Below the pieces are notes generated by a model. That model worked only from the letters and a program-made list of their open reading frames with translations, had not been told where the DNA came from and made no database searches. DNA of 64,000 nt from Adiantum capillus-veneris (taxonomy: Eukaryota > Streptophyta > Polypodiopsida > Polypodiales > Pteridaceae): positions 92,221,747 to 92,285,746 of the forward strand of contig CM043954.1 in assembly GCA_014529385.2 (NCBI GenBank). Reading direction: 5' to 3'. Shown one piece after another: positions 55,778-64,000 of the stretch (the first letter of the stretch is position 1; every line of letters starts with the position of its first letter). The translations under genes and the position numbers were made by a program.

Positions 55778-58700
55778 GACTTTGTCTCCATTGTAGCCAT
55801 ATAGCTGTAAAATTTGCTATGTTACAATTGTGCATGTGTTGCCACTGCTACTAGCTTGCTCTACTGTACTTGAACTCTCAGCTCGAGATGAGTCCATGTC
55901 GACTGGTTCTGTAAAAACTGTCTCCTAGCAGATTTTGGTATTGATTAGAATTTTTTTTTTCTCGGGTTTGATAAAACCGCTCTGGCCAAAGTAGTTTTGG
56001 TAGTCGATTTCTCTTCAACTCACAAGAGTTGATTGACTCTAGCTCGAAAGTGTCAGAATTGATTGCAACCTTTGAAATGATGAAAATCTAGGCCTTGAAT
56101 AACCTAACCTGTAGATTAGATTGTTATCCGTTTTTTCCACTTGACTTGAATTCAGCTCTTGTCAAGCTCCCAATCCTTTGCCTGCAACGTGGTTCTTCAA
56201 TCTGAGCTAAGTGAGTCAGCAAATGAGATTTCCAAATTCTATCCTTGCAAGGAGCTAAAGGACTAATCTGCAACTTAAAACTGAGTTAACAGGTACCAAT
56301 CTGGATCCGATGGAACCCAAAATTGATGAATGGACTTGTATTATGTTGTTTAGCACTGTACAAGCTCAAAAGTCCAGAATCTTGTTTCTGGGGCTCAAAA
56401 GTAAATATTCTTTGATTATTTACTTTTCTCAGTTTTTACACTTTTTAGGCTTGTTTTGCTAAGTAATTACCTTGTTGTGGTCTCTGGACAAGTTTGGTTG
56501 AGTTTGATCAAGATTTATCCAAGTTATCAATTGTTTAGTGTTTGTAGACTCTGATTCCAAGAATTTGGCTTAAGTCTCAAATTTTGTGATCCAAATTTGA
56601 TTTGTGGAGTCTACTTGATGTGCTTGACCCTGTGGTATACTCAATTGTGCAAAAATTTTCAATTCTGGAGCAAAAGTAAATAATCGTGATTATTTACTTT
56701 ACTGTTTTTTTTGTGAGATTTTTTTTTTCAAAAGTAAATAATCGCGATTATTTACTTTTGGCAATTTTTGTCAACTCAGCATGTAAACTTGTTTAACACA
56801 TCAATATAAGCGTATGAGTCAAGTTTCACTGAATTTGAACAAGATTTACCAAGTCACACTCAAGTTCTCGACATTCAGTACACATTTTAGTTTTTATCAA
56901 GGTTTTGGTCTATTTTGTGATCCAAACTTCATGAGCCTTCACAAAAGATGTTTGAAATCATGATTAGAGTCTATGGTATCAACCTTGATCAGTTTTGAGC
57001 CAAAAGTTAATAATTGTGATTATTAACTTTTGACCTAAAATGACAACTTTTTTCAACTTTTTCAGAGGAGAGTCTTTTTATGATCTGTTTTGAGCCTATG
57101 AATCAAGTTAAAACTTAATTTGAACAAGATTCACCAAGTCAGACTCAAGTTCTCGACAATTAGTACAGATTTTAGTTTTTACCAAGTTTTTAGACTGTTT
57201 TGTGATCCACATCTTTCGTGCCTTTACAAAAGTTGTTTGTACACATATAATGAATCACTGGTATCAACCCTGATCAGTTTTGAGCCAAAAGTTCATCATC
57301 GCGATTATTAACTTTTGACCTAAAATGAACAATTTTTTCAACTTTTTTCCTAAACAGTCTTTTTATGATCTATTTTGAGCCTTTGAATCAAGTTAAAACT
57401 TAATTTGAACAACATTCATCAAGTCAGACTCAATTTCTCGACAATCAGTACAGATTTCAATTTTTGTCAAGTTTTTGGTCTGTTTTGTGATCCAAACTCT
57501 ATGAGCCTTTACAAAAGATGTTTGCAATCATGCTTAGAGTCTAGGGTATCAATCTTGGTCAGTTTTCAGGCAAAAGTTAATAATCGCGATTATTAACTTT
57601 TGACCTAAAATGACAACTTTTTCCAACTTTTTTCCTAAACAGTATTTTTATGATCTCTTTTGAGTCTCTGAGTCAAGTTAAAACTTAATTTGGATAAGAT
57701 TCATCAAGTTTATCAACTGTTTCGTGTCCGCAGACTTTGATTTCAAGAATCTGGCTTAAGTCTCACTTTTGTGATCCAAATTTCACCAAAATTGATTTGT
57801 GAGGTCTACTTGATATGCTTGACCTTGTGGTATGCCCAAATATGCAAGATTGTCAAATTTTGGAGCAGATGTAAATAATCGCGATTATTTACTCTGGCAA
57901 ATTTTTTGCAAGTTTTTGTCCCAATCTTAACATAGATCTGTTAAGGAACTCAACTTAAGGTCTCTAGGTAAGTTTCATCAAGTTTGGACAATTTTTGGTC
58001 AAATGGTCATCAGTTTTTTGTCCGCAGACTGACTTTGCAAATTTGGTCACAATTTTAATCCAATGATCCAAATCTTACCAAATTTGGTTTGTGGGCTTAT
58101 TACAACATGGTAAAACTAGTGGTATGCTGACTTTGTTTTTTTTTTTTTGAAAAATAGGACAAATGTAAGTAATCGCGATTATTTACAACAACTGACAATT
58201 TTTTTTCATCTTTATGATCAATTGAGCATGTACACATGTTTATCACATCAATATAAGCCTATGTATCAAGTTTCATCAAGTTTGGATAAATTTTTTCCCA
58301 ATTTACACTCAAGACTCAAAAAGTCAATACAAACTTCAGTTTTTACCCAGTTTTTTGCCATTATGATGATCCAAATCTTTTGGGCCTTTACAAAAGTTGT
58401 TTGTATACATGCAAGGAGTCAATGGTATGAACCTTGGTCAAATCTAAGCTGAAACTTAATAATCACGATTATTAACTTTAGGCCCAAAACTGACACTTTT
58501 TTGAACTTTTTCACTCGACAGTCTTTTCATGATCTATTTTGAGCCTATAAATCAAGTCAAAACTTAATTTGGCCTAAAATGTCAAGAAAAAGTAAATATT
58601 CTGATTTTTGGCAAACTTTTAAAATTTTTCCCTCAGAGTGTCCTTGAGCTTACCCACTGGTTCATAGGACTTTTAGGCTTACTCTCCAGCTAGATTGACT

Positions 58701-59149
58701 GGTTTGGAGTCTTTTCGTACTATTTCTAGTCGTAGACCTAAAACTCTGCAACTTCACATAAACAACTCACAGATGATTCGTTTGGAGTTAGCAATGATTT
58801 GAGATCTCACCTTGGATTCTACTTACCCTACTCCTAGATTCTCATGCAATGGGGTTGTGGAAAGTGTCCACAAACACTAGTTTTCTTATTTTTTATGGTT
58901 TTTTGAGCATTGATCTTAAGACTTGTCTTGCCTTTCAATCATTCTCCAAATCCTAATCTAAATCTACAATCCTACAATCCTAAAACCACTCAGCAAGTAC
59001 GATTACTTCTAAGCTACCTCTACAAAGCAAAAGACGACAATCTTAAGCTATGCGGTTTCTAAAAGAAAGTTTTACCCCAGGTAAACCTAGAGGAAGTTAA
59101 TGGACAATTACACAAGACGCTCCTATTTTCCCTTGTTTAGGTCTATTCG
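55778..59149 (-). other. Gypsy B leader with palindrome array (second copy)
   Basis: 3.4 kb without a supportable gene. It is the duplicate of 47177-50549 and carries the same palindromes, about 8600 further on (for example the perfect 32-bp copy near 56730-56761). Differences between the copies are few and mostly outside the palindromes. Confidence 0.9.
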
Positions 59150-59167
59150 TCCCCGGTAGCGGCGCCA
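59150..59167 (-). other. Gypsy B primer binding site (tRNA-Asp type)
   Basis: The minus strand reads TGGCGCCGCTACCGGGGA two bases inside the 5' LTR. The duplicate at 50550-50567 differs by one base and equals the site of element A. Confidence 0.85.
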
Positions 59168-59169
59168 AA

Positions 59170-60182
59170 TGTGGGACGTATGTCTAACCTCACAATCCTA
59201 TCTTATTGTAGTATTAGCGAGAACCACGATTAATTTGTCAAACCATGGAACGAAGCTGACTCGACTAGTGCATAGAGGCTACAAGAAGGTTGTCAATCTC
59301 TTGGAAAACAACTAACAACTCGCATCTAACTCAAGCTACACTCAAGTGACTGAAATCACCAAAAGGCAATCGCTCATCGGCAAACAATTCACATCCGTTA
59401 CAGTATCAAATGACATCCAAACGTAATGAAACTTCTAGGACAAGTTTATAAGACCTAAGCACACATGCTTATGGTATCAAACCCCACTTTAGGTCAAGTT
59501 CCAAAATCGCGATTATTAACAGCAGCAGTGGAATTTTGACCTAATCGTTTTCGACCCAGAATGCATCTAAATGCTTAGCAATGATGCTCCAATATCCCGC
59601 CTATGCTTAGTTTTTTATTTGAACATGTAAATTCCTAGTTATGATGAAATTAGGCCGCGGGTTGGGGACGCCAAAAGCTACGAAATAGTGTAAATGGCTT
59701 ACGTCAAGCGTAGAGCTCTTACCTGTGGTTGCAATGAAACAAACGCATTCGCAATGTGACAACCGAAGAGGGAGTAGGAAGTGCGAGAAGGAGAGAAGTG
59801 AGCGCCATTAGCTCATGCTGTGTATTTCTTATCCAAAAACTTAATAAAATCTTTACAAAGTTGGCTTTTATACCTTAGCCAAGGTCTAAAATGTGTAATG
59901 TCCGGCGCCCAAGACGTTTGAGACTCCACACTTATTGTATCTGCAACGTAAGTACACTAAGTGACCTATGCTTTACATCTTGGAACTCTTATTGAGCCCG
60001 TAACATGTTACAATTATCACAATGGCTAAATAAATCGGGAAATACCAATACGTGACCATTTGAGAAAATGTGGAAAATGTGTAACTCCAATCTTTACTGC
60101 TTCTTCACTTTGATCTTCGATGTGCATCCGTACGTCTTCAGTCTTTAGAAGATTTTGTTAACTGACGTTGACTCAGTTAACA
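59170..60182 (-). repeat. Gypsy B 5' LTR
   Basis: 1013 bp, TGTTAACTGAG…CCCACA in element sense, nearly identical to the duplicate 50570-51582. The terminal 25 bases form an inverted repeat (GTTAACTGA / TCAGTTAAC). One copy of the CGCG palindrome lies inside, near 59509. Confidence 0.92.
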
Positions 60183-62381
60183 GTGAAGGTTGTATTTTGG
60201 GTAAGATGCAACGTTCAAAGTTTCCAAAGGATGGTTCAGTTAGGGCTACATGTAGGTTGCATCTTGTGCATAGTCACTATTTGTGGACCGATGCAAACTC
60301 CGTCCTTGGGCAATTACCTTTACTTGAGGCCATCATGTGTGCCACTTATGTACTTAACAGGTGTCCTACAAAAGCTTTGTAGTCTATTACTCCATATGAA
60401 GCATGGCATGATAGAAAGCCTTCTGTTGAGCACATGCATGTTTTTGGCTGTTTGGCATTTGCTTTGGTGCCAGAAACACAACACATAAAATTGGATGATA
60501 AGGCTGTCAAATGTATTTTTGTTGTTTATAGTGATAAAGTCAAAGGTTACAGGTTGTATCATCCGCAAAGAAAGCGTCTTTTGGTTTCACGAGATGTATT
60601 GTTTGTGGAAGATTCTATTCAGCCCTTGCTGTCATGTACTCGAGACAGTAATGTAAGCTCACAAGACATTTATGACACTCTATTGCCTCTTTTCAATGGT
60701 GGAAGTTCGAATGTAAATTCCAATGAGGCAAATGTGCCCATGGGGGTTTCTGAAAATTTTACAGATCAGTCTATTACTGATGCACATGTGCATGATGTAC
60801 TTGATGTACTTGATGAGGAAAGGGCTGAAAATGAGCAGGCTAGAGGTATGCCAAAATGACTGGTGCATACATTGCGTGACAGTGAGATGGATGCACCTTT
60901 GTCTAGTTGTACTCGTTTAGGCTCTGGCCATGCATCTTATGCATCAGATTGTTATGCTTTGGTAGTTTCTAGCTTACATGATGTTGAGAAACCTCTCTCT
61001 TTTGATGAAGTGCATAATTCAAAAAATCGGATGGTTGCCATGCAATCAAAATATGATGCTCTTATAGAAAATGATACATGGACTTTATGTGATTTGCCTC
61101 CTAGTAAAAAGGCCATTGATATGAAGTGGGTTTACAAGTTGAAACGCAAGCCGGATGGTGAGATCACCATAAGGTTCAAATTGTTGCAAAGGGTTATGCA
61201 CAGCAAAAAGGCATAGATTATGAAGAAACTTTTGCTCTCACTTGTCGTGTAACTACTGTGCATTTTCTATGTGCATTGGCAGCTCATTTTCGTTGGGATG
61301 TACATCAATCAGACATTGTTACTGCTTTCGTGAATGGTGACATATTCGAAGAAGTTTATGTAACGCAGCCTCGTGATTTTGTCAAGAAAGGACAAGAGGA
61401 CAAAGTGTGCAGATGTAAGAAGGCTTTGTATGGGTTGAAGCAATCTACTCGTCCTTGGTATGAGAAAGCTTACACTCATTAGTGTGATGGTGGTATTGCC
61501 TTGTGTCAGAAAAGTTACATAAAGACATTGCTATGTAAGTTTGAACTTGAGAATTGCAAACCTATTGCCACTGCCATGGAAACAAGTTTAAAATTGAGTC
61601 TTGATGATGCTAGTGATCCTGTAGATGTCACTCTTTACCAAACTGTTGTTGGATGCCTCATTTATGTATGCAACACGAGGCCAGATATTCAGTTTGCACT
61701 CTCACAGGTCAACAGATTTATGCATAGCCTAGGGTCTAAGCATTGGTAGGCTGTTAAGAGGATTTTTTGCTACTTTAGTGTCACTTTACATCTTGGCTTG
61801 TTTTATCCCAAGGGGGGATCATTTCCGCCAGACTTACATGCTTTTTCAGACTCAGATTGGGCTGGTTGTTTTGACATGCGAGTGTGCACAAGTGGTTTTT
61901 GTTTCATGCTAGCAGTTCATGTATATTATGGTTGAGCAAAAAGCAACTTACTATGTCCACTTTGAGTTGTGAGGCTGAGTACAGGGCAGTCTTCACAGCT
62001 ACGGTTGAGTGTGTATGGCTCAGACACCTTATGGCTGATTTGGGTGTTGGACAGGACACTGCCAACACTATCTACACTGACAGTCAGAGCGCATTGGCAG
62101 TTGCGAGGAACCTAGTTTTTCATGCTCGCACAAAGAACATTGAGGTGCATTACCACTATTTTAGGGAGAGTCTCTCAGCAGGAGAGATCGGCTTGGCTTA
62201 TGTGCCAACACATGACAACCTTGCAGAACTTTTCACAAAGGCATTGTCTCGTGAGAAGCTCGAAGCTTTTCGCAAAGCTTTGGGCTTACTCCCCTTTGTG
62301 GACTGATCATGTACTCGGGGCATGACACTTCCCTTTACTCATGTTCCAGCTCTCGTTCACCGCATCACTCTAGGGGGGATT
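60183..62381 (+). pseudogene. Copia integrase remainder, reverse transcriptase, RNase H (fossil)
   Basis: Resumes Copia after the B insertion. It contains late integrase sequence (YVLNRCPTKAL, PYEAWHDRKPSVEHMHVFGC) and a charged linker. RT segments include MKWVYKLKRKPDGEI near 61120 and WDVHQSDIVTAFVNGDI near 61295. RNase H segments include SCEAEYRAVFTATVECVWL near 61970 and TIYTDSQSALAVARN near 62070. The purine tract AGGGGGGATT (62372-62381) precedes the LTR. Broken many times. Confidence 0.88.
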
Positions 62382-62608
62382 TGTTACCATATACATGAGG
62401 TAGTGATGTGTGTGAGCACACTAGGACCGCCAGGGCATTTTTCCCTTCTTTAAAAGGTTTTTCCCCCCGTGCATTGTATATACGCCCATCACTCTAGGGC
62501 TATTTGTCTTTCCATTGCACACTAAGTAACACACTCTCTATTGTGTTCCTTGAGCTTCCTTCATCTTCTCCAAGCTGTGTGCGTTTTTCTGCAACCCTAA
62601 TTCCAAGA
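62382..62608 (+). repeat. Copia 3' LTR
   Basis: Begins TGTTACCATATACATG and ends near TTCCAAGA. It aligns end to end with 487-712 at roughly 91-92 % by eye. Confidence 0.9.
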
Positions 62609-63790
62609 GCAACTTACGAGAAAGAACAATCTCCTCACTTGTATTACTCTTGTAGCTTAGCATAGCATAGTAGCATATTAATGGAGATGAAGCAGATGGC
62701 AAGCTTGCACTTTGGAGCATGGCTCTTGGTTGGATTTGCATTCCATAACCAAGAGTTGTTGGTGTAGGCTCTCAACTTCTCAAGCTTGGAGAAGGAGATA
62801 GAGTTCTTGCTCAACACATTGAGAGAATGAATGTGTGTGTGTGAATGTGTGAAAGAGAGTATATGGTCAAGCTACCCCCCTCCTTGCTTGGATTGACCCC
62901 TCTTCCTAGCTCAAGCTTCGAGTTGATTGGACCTTCTCTAGACTGGCCAATTGCATGCATTAGACATATCAAGCAACCATGGTAGCATTTGGACAAGGGT
63001 CCTCCTTTCCCCTTTGAGAGAGAGGGCTTGAAAAATTACTTAACAATTAATGAAATAAACTAAATTATCATTGGACCCCTTTAGAGGTCAACCAATAGGA
63101 TTTAGGCACTACATGAGGGCAACATGTGCGGGTGCTTGACATGTGTCCTAGTTGCTTCTTAGGTATTGGGCTTTCCTTGAGTGAGCGTGTGTGTGTGTGT
63201 TATCTCTCATGCCCCTAGCTTTAGGGCTCACCCCCCTTCTTGTAGGGACCATGTTGACTTTGGAACACCTCACCTCTTGAGCACCTTAGTCATGAAGCCC
63301 CTCAAGCACCTTAGTCATAAAACATGACAAGCACCTCAAGAACCTTAATCATCAAGCATGACAAGCACCTCAAGCACCTTAGTCAGCAAGCATGACAAGC
63401 ACCTCAAGCACCTTAGTTAGCAAGCACAACAAGCACCTTAGTCAGCAAGCACGACAAGCACCTCAAGCTTGGGCCGGGTTCCCACCTCAAGCTCAACCCT
63501 AGCTTGCCTAAGGTCCTTTTGCCTAAGGTCCTAGGTCTAAGGACTTTTCACACTAACCTTTGGAGGTCTTTAATGAAGCTAAATGTATGGTCTTTCAAGA
63601 TCCATTAGCTATCATTTATCTTTGACATACCATCTCTCATTTGGACCCATTGACTTTGGTATCGTGCTAAGGTAGATCCATAAGCACATTTCTATATTCT
63701 AACTCTTGTTCCTGCTTATTCTCCCATATTAAATGATCAGTTTAATATGAGAAAATCATTTGGGTTAGTTAGATATTAGATTTTATGACA
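62609..63790 (-). repeat. Gypsy LTR, right piece
   Basis: Continues the LTR broken at 486: first GCAACTTACGAGAAAGAA, then sequence parallel to the chromovirus LTRs through to the same end TTAGATATTAGATTTTATGACA-type terminus at 63790. It contains the CAAGCACCTCAAGCAC minisatellite at 63290-63470. Confidence 0.85.
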
Positions 63791-64000
63791 CACAACATGT
63801 CAATACTCAAGGAGGAAGCCACCTAGATGTGACACAGAGATGCATTGGGTTATGAATCACAACAGAGTGAAACTACGTAGATGCACAAGAGCAACTATGA
63901 ACCAACAATAAACAATTAGTCTCGCCAAACATATGGTCAATCCTCACACCAACTAATCACTTGATGGTTTCTCAACTAAATGAGCTTGAAATGCTATGAA
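63791..64000. other. Unassigned right flank
   Basis: 210 bases with no recognised gene or repeat. This may be host DNA or the next element out. Confidence 0.4.

Larger units (their letters stand above)
21790..60182 (-). mobile_element. Gypsy element B, tRNA-Asp primed, apparently non-autonomous
   Basis: Minus-strand element with its 3' LTR at 21790-22614 and 5' LTR at 59170-60182. The perfect target duplication GTGAA lies at 21785-21789 and 60183-60187. The primer site is at 59150-59167 and the purine tract just right of 22614. Its own parts are a leader with a palindrome array (55778-59149), a coding region with Y-D-G-Y repeats (53676-55777), and, left of the DNA transposon, a retropepsin-like and basic-tail region (23728-25248). 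I recognise no RT, RNase H or integrase, so it probably relied on relatives such as A. Its 5' half is duplicated at 45379-51582. The coding part has several breaks. The LTRs differ by a block of about 180 bp and several per cent, so B is older than A. Confidence 0.88.
44328..60283. repeat. Tandem segmental duplication across three elements
   Basis: Unit 1 (44328-51683) and unit 2 (51684-60283) are near-identical copies of the right end of the DNA transposon, the 5' half of Gypsy B, and the first 100 bp of Copia beyond B. The B parts correspond at a constant shift of about 8600. At 51683/51684 Copia sequence joins straight to DNA-transposon sequence with only one base of shared sequence. Unit 2 additionally holds a 1.25 kb stretch (52731-53978) with the right TIR. 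The copies differ by about 1 %, so the event is recent, and it postdates the DNA transposon insertion. Confidence 0.9.
487..62608 (+). mobile_element. Copia (Ty1-type) LTR retrotransposon, spread over 62 kb by insertions
   Basis: Short LTRs of about 226 bp lie at 487-712 and 62382-62608. They are followed and preceded respectively by an initiator-tRNA-Met type primer site (TGGTATCAGAGC, 715-726) and a purine tract (62370-62381). Flanks GTAAC (482-486) and GCAAC (62609-62613) form a 5-bp target duplication with one difference. The order gag, protease, integrase, reverse transcriptase, RNase H is the Copia order. Its own sequence survives in three blocks: 487-1266, 20425-21789 and 60183-62608. 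The element is broken many times. The LTRs differ at roughly 8-9 % of positions by eye, making it the oldest dated element here. Confidence 0.93.

Overview
The window is a pile of nested transposable elements; I found no ordinary host gene. It looks like nuclear DNA of a land plant. One Copia and one Gypsy element have primer sites matching initiator-tRNA-Met, two further Gypsy elements have primer sites matching plant tRNA-Asp, and one Gypsy element ends in a chromodomain. The DNA transposon's transposase looks like a family I know mainly from animals and do not know from flowering plants, so a fern, lycophyte, bryophyte or gymnosperm is my guess, not a demonstrated identity.

Nesting, outermost first. 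(0) An LTR of a Gypsy family, split into 1-486 and 62609-63790. (1) A Copia element, 487-62608, plus strand, inserted in that LTR (target duplication GTAAC/GCAAC). (2a) A large 19.2 kb Gypsy element 'A', 1267-20424, plus strand, inserted in the Copia gag (ACAGG/GCAGG). (2b) A second Gypsy element 'B', 21790-60182, minus strand, inserted in the Copia integrase region (GTGAA on both sides). (3) A cut-and-paste DNA transposon, 25253-53675, inserted in B, with 22-bp terminal inverted repeats and a TGTG duplication. (4) A chromodomain Gypsy element, 33411-42201, minus strand, inserted in a gene of the DNA transposon (AAGCA on both sides). A 92-bp tRNA-derived SINE also sits in the DNA transposon (52900-52991). 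After level 3 was in place, a tandem duplication copied the right end of the DNA transposon plus the 5' half of B (units 44328-51683 and 51684-60283).

The Gypsy A element has gag, protease, reverse transcriptase, RNase H and integrase regions, a second retropepsin-like domain after integrase, and a separate 1091-residue open frame downstream of pol. B shares the N-terminal repeat domain and the late retropepsin-like domain but shows no recognisable polymerase or integrase, so it looks non-autonomous. The DNA transposon (about 12 kb without inserts) carries a decayed transposase gene reading inward from the left end and two minus-strand genes: a NIF/FCP1-like HAD phosphatase-family gene and a multi-exon gene with a RING-H2-like motif.

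The most striking signal is outside the genes. Non-coding parts of A and B carry arrays of long palindromes (24-32 bp) with a CGCG core. The arms differ completely between A and B, but in both the copies stand mostly about 285 bp apart, in sequence that has otherwise diverged. The DNA transposon has its own dispersed near-palindrome (arms CCACTT/AAGTGG), confined to introns and intergenic DNA. I consider these arrays the best candidate for an undescribed system.
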